Notes: a model not told the origin generated them from the letters alone. A DNA stretch of 64,000 nt from Geminocystis sp. NIES-3708 (GCF_001548095.1 NZ_AP014815.1:1053656-1117655), one strand, 5' to 3'. Shown: positions 1 to 10,774, counted from the stretch's first letter. A program made the numbers and translations.

Positions 1-1856
1 GTTTAGGCTATTTTTATGGTGCTAAAATTAATAAATCTCCTCAACCTTTTCATGGTAGAATCAGTAAAATTTATCATCACCAACACACTATTTTTCAAAG
101 TATTCCTTCTCCTTTTTCGGTGATGCGTTACCATTCTTTAATTATTGAGAATTCTTTATCTGATGATTTAGAAGTTATTGCTAAAACCGATGATAATTTA
201 GTTATGGGAATTAAACATAAATATAAACCTCTTTGGGGTGTACAATTTCATCCTGAATCCATCGCTTCTGAATATGGCAAAGAGTTATTAATTAATTTTC
301 ATAATCTAACAAAAAGCTATTATAAATCTGTAAATAAAATTGATTATTTATCATCTTCTCTACAAAATAAAAGTAATAATAAACAATACGAAATAAATGA
401 AAAAAATCAACTAAATAATTTAAAAATAAGTAATAATAATTATCAAGTTTATAGTAGAAAAATAGACATATTTATAGATTCTGCTCTAGTTTTTGAAAAA
501 ATTTACAGTCAATCTAATCATAGTTTTTGGTTAGATAGTAGTATGATAGCCCAAGGTTTATCAAGGTTTTCTTATATGGGAGACAGTGAAGGTGATAATA
601 GTTTTTTAGTTGAATATAATGTTAATAATCAACAAATAAAAATTACTCAAAATAATAACATAGATATTTTTACTGTTGATATTTTTAAATTTTTACAAGA
701 TACTTTAGATATTTACAGTTTTGATAACCCAGATTTACCCTTTAATTTTAATGGTGGTTTTATTGGTTATTTTGGTTATGAATTAAAAGGATTATTAGGT
801 AATAAAAATAAACATCAATCCTTCTTACCAGATGCTAATTTTATATTTTGTGATCGACTAATTATATTTGATCATATTTGTCAGGAAATTTACTTAATAT
901 TTGTCGATAAAGTTAATCAAGAAAACAAAGCAGGTCAATGGTTTAAAGAAACAGAAAATAAACTTAAACTAATTAGTAAAAATAAAGATATAATTCATGG
1001 GAATAAAATACCCAATAATCAAAACAATAAAAAACAAAAATACTCTTATAAATTAAGTCGAGATAAAAGAGAATATTTAGATAATATAAACACTTGTTTA
1101 GAGAAAATAAAACAAGGAGAAAGTTACGAAATTTGTTTAACAAATCATCTTTATTTACCGACTATATCAGAGCCTTTAAATTTTTACTTAAAACTAAGAA
1201 AAGAAAATCCCGCTCCTTATAGTGCTTTTTTAAAATTCGATAAGATAGCTATTATTTGCTCATCTCCTGAAAGATTTTTATTATTAGAAAAAGATGGTAA
1301 TTTAGAATCAAAACCAATTAAAGGCACAGTAAAAAGAGGTAATAATAAAGAAGAAGATATACACCTAAAAAATAGTTTAAAAAAGTCCGAAAAAGAGAAA
1401 GCCGAAAACTTAATGATTGTAGATTTATTGCGTAACGATTTAGGTAGAGTTTGCGAAATTGCTACAGTAACAGTCCCTAAATTAATGGCTATTGAAACTT
1501 ATGCAACTTTACATCAAATGGTATCTACGGTCAAAGGCAAAATTCGGGAAGAAGTAAAACCTGTTGATTGTATTAAGGCTTGTTTCCCCGGTGGTTCAAT
1601 GACAGGGACACCAAAAAAGAGGACACTAGAAATAATTGATGAATTAGAAACTGAATCAAGGGGTATTTACTCAGGCAGTATCGGATTTTTAGCCCTCAAT
1701 GGTACGATGGACTTAAATATAGTAATTCGTACCGCCATTATAACTCCAGAGCAAACTTCGATTGGCGTTGGTGGTGCAATAACAATCTTATCACAGCCAG
1801 ACAAAGAATTTGAAGAAATAATACTTAAAGCTAAAGCCTTGATTGATAGTCTTTAA
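1..1856 (+). CDS. pabB: Aminodeoxychorismate synthase, fused PabA-PabB (5' end outside window)
   Basis: Open from the left edge (codons in phase with base 3), so the N-terminus with the glutamine amidotransferase cysteine lies upstream. The visible start matches the middle of a class I GATase, and the GVQFHPES motif near 238-261 supplies the catalytic His and Glu. A low-complexity Asn/Lys-rich linker follows, then a chorismate-binding synthase domain with PIKGT (1314-1328), DLLRNDLGRV and GGSMTGTPK. PIKGT, rather than PIAGT, is the known mark of PabB over anthranilate synthase TrpE. The enzyme would make 4-amino-4-deoxychorismate from chorismate and glutamine for folate. An internal ATG at 120 is not the real start, because homology continues upstream of it. 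Confidence 0.9.
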   Translation, partial: LGYFYGAKINKSPQPFHGRISKIYHHQHTIFQSIPSPFSVMRYHSLIIENSLSDDLEVIAKTDDNLVMGIKHKYKPLWGVQFHPESIASEYGKELLINFHNLTKSYYKSVNKIDYLSSSLQNKSNNKQYEINEKNQLNNLKISNNNYQVYSRKIDIFIDSALVFEKIYSQSNHSFWLDSSMIAQGLSRFSYMGDSEGDNSFLVEYNVNNQQIKITQNNNIDIFTVDIFKFLQDTLDIYSFDNPDLPFNFNGGFIGYFGYELKGLLGNKNKHQSFLPDANFIFCDRLIIFDHICQEIYLIFVDKVNQENKAGQWFKETENKLKLISKNKDIIHGNKIPNNQNNKKQKYSYKLSRDKREYLDNINTCLEKIKQGESYEICLTNHLYLPTISEPLNFYLKLRKENPAPYSAFLKFDKIAIICSSPERFLLLEKDGNLESKPIKGTVKRGNNKEEDIHLKNSLKKSEKEKAENLMIVDLLRNDLGRVCEIATVTVPKLMAIETYATLHQMVSTVKGKIREEVKPVDCIKACFPGGSMTGTPKKRTLEIIDELETESRGIYSGSIGFLALNGTMDLNIVIRTAIITPEQTSIGVGGAITILSQPDKEFEEIILKAKALIDSL

Positions 1857-1949
1857 AATTATTTTTTCACAATTTTATTAAGCACCTAAAAGTGAAGACA
1901 ATTTGAGTTAATATTCATCGGTTTTTTTTGAATCAATGAGGTATGGATC

Positions 1950-3098
1950 GTGTTATCGTTTTTACTGGTAGCTATTGTTACCAGCTTAATCTTGATTCTC
2001 ATACATATACAAATCGATAGAATGACTCTCGCTAAATTTCCCCAGAAAACTGGTTTTTATAAAACCTTAAAACTTCGTGTTGATGAATATTTTGCCGAAG
2101 AAAATTTACATTATCATGGCAATTGGCGAATATTTCTGAAAACAGGAATTATCCTCATAGGTTATATAACTTGTTATATTTCTCTAGTCTTTTTTACTCA
2201 TAATATTTGGGTAGCTTTATTAATTGGTTTTTTGTTATCCCAGTTTTATGTCATGATTGGCTTTAATATCCAACATGATGCAAATCACAATAGTTATTCA
2301 AATCATTCATGGTTAAATAAGTTAGGATCATTATCCTTAGACTTTGTCGGTGGTAGTAGTGCGTTATGGAAACAAGCCCATAATTTTTTGCATCATACCT
2401 ACACCAATATTGACAATATAGATGCAGATATGGAAACATTATCTTTATTAAGATTAAATCCTCATCAAGAATGGAAACCTTGGCATCGTTTTCAACATTT
2501 ATATTTTGTTTTTATTTACGCAATTTTACTATTTTATTGGATTTATCTGTCTGATTTTCAAAAGTTAATTACAGGAAAAATAGGAGATTATAAGTTACCA
2601 AAATTAGGATATAAAAGACTTAGTATATTATTATCATTTAAGGCTTTTTATATTTTTTATGCCTTAATATTACCTTCCTTTTTTCATCCTATATCTCACG
2701 TAATCATTGCGAATCTTTTAATTTTAGGAATGGTAGGATTTAATCTTTCGATTATCTTTAATCTTGCTCACATTATGAATAAAAATGAGTTTCCTATGAT
2801 TAAAGGTCAATATTTACAAGATGAATGGGCGATACATCAAGTAAAAACTACCGCTAATTTTGCTACAGATAACTGGTTTTTGACTTGGTATTTAGGGGGA
2901 TTAAATTTTCAAATCGAGCATCATATTTTTCCTCGTATGTCACATATTCATTATCCGAATATTCACTCTATAGTTAAACAAACTTGTCAAGAATTTAATA
3001 TTGACTATGTTAACTATGGTACTATCTGGGAAGCGACTATAGAGCATATAAAGTATTTACAAGACTTAGGTAAACCACAATTTGTCATTGATAATTAA
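1950..3098 (+). CDS. desD: Acyl-lipid fatty acid desaturase, DesD (delta-6)-like
   Basis: A 382-residue membrane desaturase with the three His boxes of the family: HDANH (about residue 109), HNFLHH (about 144) and QIEHH (about 322). The third box begins with Q, as in front-end desaturases. Hydrophobic pairs around residues 1-20, 65-100, 180-200 and 230-275 fit a di-iron membrane enzyme. Overall similarity to cyanobacterial DesD is strong (motifs such as DANHNSYS, LHHTYTNI, TTANFAT). It probably inserts a delta-6 double bond into glycerolipid-bound C18 chains using ferredoxin. The start codon is GTG; nearby ATGs at 1936 and 1943 are out of frame. Regiospecificity is inferred and could differ. 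Confidence 0.85.
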   Translation: MLSFLLVAIVTSLILILIHIQIDRMTLAKFPQKTGFYKTLKLRVDEYFAEENLHYHGNWRIFLKTGIILIGYITCYISLVFFTHNIWVALLIGFLLSQFYVMIGFNIQHDANHNSYSNHSWLNKLGSLSLDFVGGSSALWKQAHNFLHHTYTNIDNIDADMETLSLLRLNPHQEWKPWHRFQHLYFVFIYAILLFYWIYLSDFQKLITGKIGDYKLPKLGYKRLSILLSFKAFYIFYALILPSFFHPISHVIIANLLILGMVGFNLSIIFNLAHIMNKNEFPMIKGQYLQDEWAIHQVKTTANFATDNWFLTWYLGGLNFQIEHHIFPRMSHIHYPNIHSIVKQTCQEFNIDYVNYGTIWEATIEHIKYLQDLGKPQFVIDN

Positions 3099-3105
3099 TC
3101 CTTAG

Positions 3106-3124
3106 GGGTGAATGGTATTCACCC
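3106..3124 (+). terminator. Hairpin after the desaturase gene
   Basis: An 8-bp perfect stem (GGGTGAAT/ATTCACCC) with a 3-nt loop begins 8 bases after the desaturase stop codon. No T-tract follows, so it may be only an RNA 3'-end stabiliser or a small palindromic repeat rather than a true intrinsic terminator. It lies between convergent genes. Confidence 0.4.
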
Positions 3125-3251
3125 ACATAATTAACAATTAACACTCATCGCACATATGGGAAAAAAATTAACCTTAATTTTTGTTTAGAAATCACTAATT
3201 ATTATCGTCATCATTGCCCATTGCTTGATTTCTGAAAGAGATTTATTGTTT

Positions 3252-5801
3252 TTACTCTATCCTTAAAGGATCAGCGTCAATAACTAAGGATACATTAACA
3301 TGACAATATTGTTTTAAAGTTAACAATTTTTCCTTGATCTCTACTGTAAAATTATTTGCAGATTTGAGTAATATTTGCCAACGATAACGCCTTGCAACTC
3401 TCATTACATTTGCCGGTGCAGGACCTAATATTTCGATATGATCTGGTAATAAGTTAGCACAAATATCAGCGATATTGTCGGCAGATTGTCGAACTTTATC
3501 ACCGTCAGTGCCACTCAATCTGAGCAAAATTAATTTACCGTAAGGAGGATAATTTAAACTCTCTCTTTCTGGTAATTCTCGTTTACAAAAGGCTAAATAA
3601 TCATGATTTTTTACAGCTTGAATTACGGGATGCTCTGGGGAGTAAGTTTGAATGATCACTTTTCCCGCATCATCACCTCTACCTGCACGTCCTGCCACTT
3701 GAGTTAAAGTTTGAAAAGCTCGTTCACTAGCTTTATAATCAGAATGAAAGAGTAAACCATCAGCAGAAACGACACCAACGAGGGTTACTTGAGCTAAATC
3801 GATACCTTTGGTTAACATTTGAGTGCCTATTAACACATCAGCTTTACCCTCAGCAAATGCCTCTAAAATACGTCTATGGGCATTTTTTTTGCTAGTAGTA
3901 TCGCTATCAAAACGTAAGATTTTTAAATCAGGAAATTCTTTTTCTAACTCTAATAATACTTTTTGTGTGCCTGTACCGAAAAACTTTAGGTAAGGAGAAA
4001 AACATTGAGGACATTTTTTCGGATGCAATTCGGTATGGTTGCAATAATGACATCGTAATAATTCTGTTGCTCCTTCGTGGGTGTAATGATAGGATAAAGA
4101 TACATCACAATGGGGACATTCCATGACATAACCACAGCTACGACAAGAAACAAAAGTACTGTGTCCTCGGCGAGAAATAAATAAAATTCCCTGTTTTCCT
4201 TCGGCTTTTAGGTTGTTTAACCCATTGCGAAGGCTATAACTAAAAATACTGCGATTACCTTTTCGCAATTCTTGACGCATATCCACAATTTCTACAGGTG
4301 GCAATGGGCGATTTTGAATACGATTAGGCAAGGATAAGTAGTAATGTTGGTGTTTTTGTCCTTCAACCTCCAAGTCTGAGGAAGATAAAAGTTCGGTATT
4401 TTGGAGTATTAAAGGCTTATTTTCAGTTGCCAGTCGCCAAGATTCGAGGGAAGGAGTAGCAGAGCCTAAAATTAGCGGACAATTGACTAATTTTGCTCGA
4501 TATTGAGCTATTTTGACGGCATGATAGGTGGGGACAGGTTGATGTTGTTTAAAGCTGGTATCATGTTCTTCGTCTAAAATAATGATGCCTATATTGGGTA
4601 ACGGTGCAAAAACTGCACTCCTTGTGCCAATGACAACTTGTGATTCTCCTGTTAACATTTGTCGCCAAGTGTCATATCTTTCACCGTCACTTAAGGCACT
4701 ATGATATACACAGACTTTATCGCCGAATCTGGCTCGAAATCTATCGGTTAATTGAGGAGTTAAGCCAATTTCTGGCACTAACACTAAGGCGGATTTTTTC
4801 TGTTGTAAAATAGGTGCGATCGCCTGTAAATAAACTTCGGTTTTGCCTGAACCTGTCACTCCATGTAATAATACAGTAGAATAAGAATATAGACCGTTGA
4901 TGATTTCTAAAGCACGGGATTGATCTTTTGTCAATATTTTAGGTTCATCTTTTTTTGGGGAAGAATCCTGTAATAAACGTAAAGTTTCTCTTTCTTGAAT
5001 TACGACACAACCTTTTTTTGCCAAAGTATTCACCACAGAATTACTATTTAACTCACAGATTCTCAGTAATTCAGGTAAAGGCAATTCACCATCATTATTT
5101 TTCAGAATCGTCAATACATCCCGTTGTTTTTGAGTAAGCTGATTATCTTCGTTTTCCCCTAAAAATGTCACAACTTTGGTTAACTTTGGGGTTGCCCTTG
5201 AGGGTGGTTGCAAATAAATTTCTAACCACTGTTTTGTAACTAATCCTTTAATAGCATTTCTGGCGTTTTTAACTTTTTGATTAATGAAGTTGTAAGTATA
5301 ATCTCCTGTTTTGCTTTGTTTAAGTAAATTAATTACTTCTAATTGGTTGACAGTACAATCATTCTCACTATTATCAGGATTATCAGGGATATTTTGATTT
5401 AACAATCTTACCCGTCGTTGAGATTTACCTAACAACTTTGGCGGTAAAGCCACTCTTACTACGTTGATTAAATCCGTAAGATAATATGTTGCACTACGTT
5501 GGAGTAATTCCCAATAATGTGGAGGAAAAAAACCAGTGGTAATAATATCATCAATTTCTTTAATTTTTTCTATTTCTAAATTTTCGGGAAGTTGAAATAA
5601 TAATTTAATGACAATGCCACCAACAATAGAATTACTAAAGGGAATACTGACAATATCACCCGTTTTAATAATAGTATTAGGCTTAATTTTATAAGTGTAT
5701 AATCCTTCTGCATAAACACAATCAACTAAGACTTCTACCCATTGAGGAGATGACATTTTTTCCACTTTATAATCATAAATTGGTTCGGCAACTTTCATCA
5801 T
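3252..5801 (-). CDS. priA: Primosomal replication helicase PriA
   Basis: 849 residues, the long form usual in cyanobacteria. It has an N-terminal DNA-binding region, a superfamily 2 helicase core with Walker A GVTGSGKTE (about residue 313) and DEEH box (about 409), and paired Cys motifs (CRSCGYVMECPHC, then CHYCNH...CPQC, roughly 550-595) that bind two zincs in this family. C-terminal helicase motifs include GTQMLTKGID and QVAGRAGRG. PriA reloads DnaB at stalled forks. It lies 8 bp downstream of mnmG on the same strand, so they are probably co-transcribed. Start is at MMKV; a start at the internal Met before SSPQWVEV would shorten it by about 15 residues. Confidence 0.95.
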   Translation of the reverse strand: MMKVAEPIYDYKVEKMSSPQWVEVLVDCVYAEGLYTYKIKPNTIIKTGDIVSIPFSNSIVGGIVIKLLFQLPENLEIEKIKEIDDIITTGFFPPHYWELLQRSATYYLTDLINVVRVALPPKLLGKSQRRVRLLNQNIPDNPDNSENDCTVNQLEVINLLKQSKTGDYTYNFINQKVKNARNAIKGLVTKQWLEIYLQPPSRATPKLTKVVTFLGENEDNQLTQKQRDVLTILKNNDGELPLPELLRICELNSNSVVNTLAKKGCVVIQERETLRLLQDSSPKKDEPKILTKDQSRALEIINGLYSYSTVLLHGVTGSGKTEVYLQAIAPILQQKKSALVLVPEIGLTPQLTDRFRARFGDKVCVYHSALSDGERYDTWRQMLTGESQVVIGTRSAVFAPLPNIGIIILDEEHDTSFKQHQPVPTYHAVKIAQYRAKLVNCPLILGSATPSLESWRLATENKPLILQNTELLSSSDLEVEGQKHQHYYLSLPNRIQNRPLPPVEIVDMRQELRKGNRSIFSYSLRNGLNNLKAEGKQGILFISRRGHSTFVSCRSCGYVMECPHCDVSLSYHYTHEGATELLRCHYCNHTELHPKKCPQCFSPYLKFFGTGTQKVLLELEKEFPDLKILRFDSDTTSKKNAHRRILEAFAEGKADVLIGTQMLTKGIDLAQVTLVGVVSADGLLFHSDYKASERAFQTLTQVAGRAGRGDDAGKVIIQTYSPEHPVIQAVKNHDYLAFCKRELPERESLNYPPYGKLILLRLSGTDGDKVRQSADNIADICANLLPDHIEILGPAPANVMRVARRYRWQILLKSANNFTVEIKEKLLTLKQYCHVNVSLVIDADPLRIE

Positions 5802-5809
5802 TTCTATGA

Positions 5810-7723
5810 TTAATTATTGTTAGCTTTACAAAGATTTTTTTGCACTTCTAAATAAACTAATAAAGCATTGACATCTGCAGGATTTACACCGCCAATTCTC
5901 GTAGCTTGTCCGATGGTTAAAGGTTTAACTTTTGTTAATTTCTCTCTGGCTTCCATGGATAAAGTTTCTATGTTCATATAATCTAAATTTTCGTCTAATT
6001 TACGATTACTATGACGAGCAACTTGATCAATTTGAGTTTGTTGTCTTTTGATGTAACCAGAGTATTTTATTTCAATTTCTGCTCCTTCTTTTTCAGCTTT
6101 ATTTAACTCAGGATTATGTAAATTATATTTAACTAAATCTTCATAGTGAAAACTTGGACGACGCAATAAATCTGCTAAAGTAATTGAGCCTTTTATTTTC
6201 TGTTGTGTATCAGTAATAATTTTTATCGAAACTTCCTCTTTTTCTTTAATTCTTGTTTCATATAATCTTTCTTGTTCTGCAATTATATTTATTTGTTTTC
6301 TTTGATATAACTCCCAACGGCGATCGTCAATTAAGCCTATTTCTCGACCTAAAGGAGTCAAACGTTGATCTGCATTATCTGAGCGTAAAATAAGCCGATA
6401 TTCTGAGCGTGAGGTTAACATTCGGTAAGGTTCACGAAGGTCTTTAGTACACAAGTCATCAATAAGCGTACCAAGATAACTTTGCTCACGGGAAAACACA
6501 ATCATCTCTTGATTTTGAGCAAATTTGGCGGCATTTATTCCAGCAACAATTCCTTGAGCTGCGGCTTCTTCATAACCAGTTGTACCATTAATTTGTCCTG
6601 CGGAAAATAACCCCTCAATTTTTTTCGTCATCAAAGTTGGATAACACTGAGTAGCTGGTAAAAAATCATATTCTACTGCATAGGCAGGGCGTAACATGAC
6701 ACAATTTTCTAAACCGGGTAAAGTGTGTAACATCGCTAACTGAATATTTTCAGGTAAACCAGTGGAAAAGCCTTGTATATATAATTCAGGGATGTCTCTA
6801 CCTTCAGGCTCGATGAAAATTTGATGACTTTCTTTATCAGCAAAACGGACGATTTTATCTTCAATACTAGGGCAATATCTCGGTCCTTTAGAATCAATGA
6901 AACCACCGTAAATAGGAGATAAATGGAGATTATCTTTAATTAATGTATGAGTTGCTTGGGTGGTGCGAGTGAGATAGCAGTTCATTTGTTCTCGTTCAAT
7001 CCATACTTCAGGATCAAAACTAAACCAACGTATTTCATCATCAGGAGGTTGTACTTCCATTTTGGAGTAATCAACAGTTCTTTTGTCAACCCGTGCAGGT
7101 GTACCAGTTTTTAGCCTTCCCGTTTCAAAGCCTAAATCATTAAGAGTTTGGGTTAAGCCAATGGCTGCAAATTCTCCTGCCCTTCCTGCTGACATGGATT
7201 TACCGCCAATCCAGATTTTTCCGTCTAAAAATGTGCCTGTAGTCAATACTACTGCTTTGGTTTTGAAACAAGTTCCGAAGTAAGTTTGAACGCCAATAAT
7301 TTCATCATTTTTCCCTAATACTAAATCTGTTACCATCCCTTCTCTGATGGACAAGTTAGGCTCATTTTCAACAATATTTTTCATCACGGCGGCATATTCT
7401 CTTTTATCAGTTTGCGCTCGTAATGCCCATACCGCAGGACCTCTTGAATTATTCAACACTCTTTTTTGTAAGTAAGTTCGATCAGCCATTTTGCCAATTT
7501 CACCCCCTAACGCATCGACTTCGTGGGTAAGTTGGGATTTTGCTGGTCCACCTACGGCTGGATTACAAGGTTGCCACGCAATTTTATCTAAATTGAGAGT
7601 TAACATCATAGTGCGACACCCCAATCTAGCACTAGCCAAAGCCGCTTCACAACCTGAATGTCCTCCGCCAATTATAATTACGTCAAACTCATCTTGAAAT
7701 TCTACAGGGGTTTTAATGGTCAT
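5810..7723 (-). CDS. mnmG: tRNA uridine-5-carboxymethylaminomethyl modification enzyme MnmG (GidA)
   Basis: 637 residues, normal length for the family. An FAD-binding Rossmann motif [15 protein letters not shown] starts near residue 16. The family signature block [14 protein letters not shown] and the Cys/Asn-rich region [14 protein letters not shown] are present, and the C-terminal helical domain ends with the usual [15 protein letters not shown] stretch. With MnmE it adds the carboxymethylaminomethyl group to wobble uridine 34 of several tRNAs. It is first of a likely two-gene unit with priA. Confidence 0.97.
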   Translation of the reverse strand: MTIKTPVEFQDEFDVIIIGGGHSGCEAALASARLGCRTMMLTLNLDKIAWQPCNPAVGGPAKSQLTHEVDALGGEIGKMADRTYLQKRVLNNSRGPAVWALRAQTDKREYAAVMKNIVENEPNLSIREGMVTDLVLGKNDEIIGVQTYFGTCFKTKAVVLTTGTFLDGKIWIGGKSMSAGRAGEFAAIGLTQTLNDLGFETGRLKTGTPARVDKRTVDYSKMEVQPPDDEIRWFSFDPEVWIEREQMNCYLTRTTQATHTLIKDNLHLSPIYGGFIDSKGPRYCPSIEDKIVRFADKESHQIFIEPEGRDIPELYIQGFSTGLPENIQLAMLHTLPGLENCVMLRPAYAVEYDFLPATQCYPTLMTKKIEGLFSAGQINGTTGYEEAAAQGIVAGINAAKFAQNQEMIVFSREQSYLGTLIDDLCTKDLREPYRMLTSRSEYRLILRSDNADQRLTPLGREIGLIDDRRWELYQRKQINIIAEQERLYETRIKEKEEVSIKIITDTQQKIKGSITLADLLRRPSFHYEDLVKYNLHNPELNKAEKEGAEIEIKYSGYIKRQQTQIDQVARHSNRKLDENLDYMNIETLSMEAREKLTKVKPLTIGQATRIGGVNPADVNALLVYLEVQKNLCKANNN

Positions 7724-7837
7724 TTTTATCTATGCTTTACGAGAGGATAACTTAAGTTTAAGTAAGGATAAGTAACAGTTTTAAGCTGACACCACATTAT
7801 AATCTTAACAAGTTTAGTTATTCTCTTCAATTTAGCG

Positions 7838-8119
7838 TTATTTTCTAAACTCATCTAAAGGTGATTCAGCTTCATCGGGAATAAAATCAACACATAGCCT
7901 TACTTTACCTTTACGCCAAAGTTTTCCCGCTACTAAAACATTAGCAGATACACCATTATTTAACCATTCTTTTTGATCTTCATTTAAGCTTAAATATTTT
8001 GCAAGTAAATTTGTGAATTCTTCTACTTTAAAAGTTTTATGAGGCATTCTTGGGTTAATTTTATCATTTTCGACACTGATAACGTCTTGTGAATTTAAAA
8101 GTTCTATTTTCTCGGTCAT
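7838..8119 (-). CDS. KGK-domain protein
   Basis: 93 residues. The C-terminal half carries the KGK signature (LWRKGKVRLCVDFIPDE) of a small cyanobacterial family of unknown function, usually with a conserved short helix-rich N-terminal part such as the TFKVEEFTNLL segment here. No signal peptide or membrane segment, so cytoplasmic. It sits alone, 114 bp upstream of mnmG on the same strand; co-transcription is possible but not shown. Function unknown. Confidence 0.8.
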   Translation of the reverse strand: MTEKIELLNSQDVISVENDKINPRMPHKTFKVEEFTNLLAKYLSLNEDQKEWLNNGVSANVLVAGKLWRKGKVRLCVDFIPDEAESPLDEFRK

Positions 8120-8302
8120 AATTAATATTATTATTTAGCTTAATCACTACATTATATAACTGATTTATCTTCAAGTTTATCTAAAAAATTTGTATCGATT
8201 TTCTCTTAAATAAATTAAATGATTGATTATATTTTTTCTAATAACTATTTTTTTATATTAATAATTGAAAATTTTGATATAAACTAAATTCATGCCATAT
8301 TT

Positions 8303-9250
8303 TTATTTAATGATTAATTGTTGACAATCTAATTTTATTTGTTTTTTTAGCTCATCTAAAGAAGAAAATTTTTGCTCAGGACGAATAAATGTCAGCAATT
8401 TAACTGTTAAAATTTGATTATATAAATCTCCTTTCCAATCTAATAAATGAATTTCTACTGATATATTTTTACCTTCGATAGTTGGACGTGTGCCAATATT
8501 CATTACGCCATGTAAATTAGATAGAATATGATTATTTTTTACCTCTACTTTAACACTATAAACTCCTTTTTTAGGTAAGAATTTTTCGGAAGAAATTTCT
8601 AAATTAGCAGTAGGAAAACCAATTTTTCGACCTAATTTTTTCCCTTCAATTACTTTGCCAATAATTTGATATTCTCTTCCTAACATTTCTGTTGCTAATT
8701 CTGGTTTACCATTACTTAAACTGTGTCGAATAGAAGAGCTACTAATTCTAACATTTTCTTTTTTTATCGTGAGATTTTGTTGTTTAGTAATACTGACTTT
8801 TACATTATATTTATTAGCTAATGATTCTAAATATTTTGCATTTCCTTGTCGTTGATAACCGAAACAAAAGTCTTCCCCAACACTAATAAATTTAGCGTTG
8901 ATTTTTTTAATTAAAATATCTTCTACAAATTTTTCGGCACTTAAATGAGCTAATTCTCTGTCAAAAGGTAATAATATTAACTGTTTAATTCCTAACTTTT
9001 CTAACAAAATACATTTTTCAGGAATAGGAGTAAGAAGTTGTTTCTTTATGCCTGTAAAAAATTCTTGAGGATGAGGAATAAATGTAACTAAAGAAGGTGT
9101 TAAATTTGAATATTTAAAAATAGGTTGAATTACTTGTTGATGCCCTTTATGTATTCCATCAAAATTACCCAAGGCTATAGCACAGGGATACAATATTTTT
9201 TCCGTAGAAGAGGAAATATTTTCGAGGGATGCAGTAATAATCTTCAACAC
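8303..9250 (-). CDS. ribF: Bifunctional riboflavin kinase / FMN adenylyltransferase RibF
   Basis: 315 residues in two domains. The N-terminal nucleotidyltransferase domain has GNFDGIHKGHQ (about residues 28-38) and the later SSSSIRHSL element. The C-terminal flavokinase domain has GRKIGFPTANLE (about 207-218) and GVMNIGTRPT. It phosphorylates riboflavin to FMN and adenylylates this to FAD in the cytoplasm. Length and domain order are typical. It lies 127 bp downstream of menC on the same strand. Confidence 0.95.
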   Translation of the reverse strand: MLKIITASLENISSSTEKILYPCAIALGNFDGIHKGHQQVIQPIFKYSNLTPSLVTFIPHPQEFFTGIKKQLLTPIPEKCILLEKLGIKQLILLPFDRELAHLSAEKFVEDILIKKINAKFISVGEDFCFGYQRQGNAKYLESLANKYNVKVSITKQQNLTIKKENVRISSSSIRHSLSNGKPELATEMLGREYQIIGKVIEGKKLGRKIGFPTANLEISSEKFLPKKGVYSVKVEVKNNHILSNLHGVMNIGTRPTIEGKNISVEIHLLDWKGDLYNQILTVKLLTFIRPEQKFSSLDELKKQIKLDCQQLIIK

Positions 9251-9377
9251 AATTAATGGTAAGTAAAATTTCAGAGAATTTTATTGATTCTAAACATTTC
9301 TTAAAACAAGTTAACATTTTACTATACTTTCACACCGAATCTTTTTTACATCTTCATGTGCAACTCCTAATTATTGG

Positions 9378-10487
9378 TTATCGAAAAACTTGTTGATGGT
9401 GACAATATTTCGACAAAAGATTTTCGTCAACTTCTATACCAATACCTGAATTTGTGGGTACAGTAATGGTAGAATCTTCAGAATTAAGATCAATTACTGT
9501 TTGAGTTATATCTTCCTGAAAATAGCGATTAGTAGAAGAAATATCGGCAGGATAAACAAAATTACTCAAACTAGCTAAGTGTAGATTCGTTGCTCTACCA
9601 ATAGCTGATTCTAGCATTCCTCCGCACCATAATTTTATGCCCTTTTTTTCGCATAAATCATGAATGGCTAGACTATTAGTGATACCTCCGACTCTGGAAA
9701 CTTTTAAATTGATGACTTGACAAGATTTTAAGGCGATCGCCATTCTGGTATCATGGAGAGAATTAATGCTTTCATCGAGACAAATAGGAGTATTAATCTG
9801 ACTTTGTAAAGTACGATGATCTAATAAATCATCATAAGCCAAAGGTTGTTCAATCATCGTCAAATTTAATTCATCCATTTTTTGAAATAAAGCGACATCA
9901 TCGAGGCTAAAAGCCGAATTAGCATCTGCCATTAACTGTAAATCAGGATATTTTTTCCTAACTTCTCGTAACGGTTTTAAATTCCAATCAGGGGCAATTT
10001 TTAATTTAACTCTTTGATAACCTTCATTAACGTAACTTTCAACTCTGTTTAATAATTGAGAAATATCTCCTTGTAAAGAAACACTCACCCCTACTTTAAT
10101 AGAATTTTTTATACCCCCCAAAAATTGACTTAAAGAAACTTTTTGTTTTTTAGCAAATAAATCATAAATTGCACAATCTAAAGCTGATTTTGCCATATTA
10201 TGCCCTCGAATGGGTGCTAATAAATTCCTTATTTCTTGAGGGGAATTAATAGTTTTATTGATAATTCTAGGTATTAAAAAATCTTTTAAAATATGACTAG
10301 CAGTGTTAATAGTTTCATAAGTATAGTAAGGATTATCAAAAGTTGGACATTCACCCCACCCTGTTAAACCTTCACTTTTTACCTCAATAATTAAGCAAGT
10401 ATGATTTAATAATTCACCATTACTAAATTTAAAAGGAAAAACAAAAGGAATTGAAACATTATAAAGTGCAATTTGCTCAATTTTCAT
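9378..10487 (-). CDS. menC: o-Succinylbenzoate synthase MenC (NSAR/OSBS-type enolase-superfamily enzyme)
   Basis: 369 residues with the enolase-superfamily layout. A capping N-terminal domain precedes a barrel with KLK (VKLKIAPDW, about residue 160), metal ligands in MADANS (about 187), IEQP (about 213) and CLDES (about 238), and a second catalytic Lys in NLKVSRVGG (about 262). Sequence blocks such as CGGMLESAIGRA resemble Bacillus MenC closely. The likely reaction is SHCHC dehydration to o-succinylbenzoate in phylloquinone synthesis. N-succinylamino-acid racemase activity is a known alternative in this subfamily. It overlaps the upstream small membrane gene by 4 bp. Confidence 0.85.
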   Translation of the reverse strand: MKIEQIALYNVSIPFVFPFKFSNGELLNHTCLIIEVKSEGLTGWGECPTFDNPYYTYETINTASHILKDFLIPRIINKTINSPQEIRNLLAPIRGHNMAKSALDCAIYDLFAKKQKVSLSQFLGGIKNSIKVGVSVSLQGDISQLLNRVESYVNEGYQRVKLKIAPDWNLKPLREVRKKYPDLQLMADANSAFSLDDVALFQKMDELNLTMIEQPLAYDDLLDHRTLQSQINTPICLDESINSLHDTRMAIALKSCQVINLKVSRVGGITNSLAIHDLCEKKGIKLWCGGMLESAIGRATNLHLASLSNFVYPADISSTNRYFQEDITQTVIDLNSEDSTITVPTNSGIGIEVDENLLSKYCHHQQVFR

Positions 10488-10774
10488 AATTTAGATTTAG
10501 AAACAAATTGAAAAACAATATAACCTATGACCACTAAAATAGCTAAACTGAAAGTTAATTGTACTAGAGATAAAACGGTTTTTAAAAGAGAAAAAGCAAC
10601 CATTAAACCAAACACACCAACAATAACCTTACCCCCTGAAGGCAAACTTATAAACCAATTTTGAACAGATATAATCAAACTACTAAATGTTTTTGGTTTA
10701 ATGGGAGTTGAATTAAATAATTCAGCTTCAATTTCTTCTATTTTTTTTCTGTTATTATTCTGTGAATTTGACAT
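10484..10774 (-). CDS. Small membrane protein, unknown function
   Basis: 96 residues. An N-terminal Asn/Glu/Lys-rich soluble part precedes two closely spaced hydrophobic segments (about residues 49-66 and 68-90) and a basic tail ending KSKL. No family recognised. The stop overlaps the menC start by 4 bases (ATGA type), so the two are probably translationally coupled. The N-terminal part is likely cytoplasmic because of the charge distribution, but topology is inferred. Confidence 0.65.
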   Translation of the reverse strand: MSNSQNNNRKKIEEIEAELFNSTPIKPKTFSSLIISVQNWFISLPSGGKVIVGVFGLMVAFSLLKTVLSLVQLTFSLAILVVIGYIVFQFVSKSKL

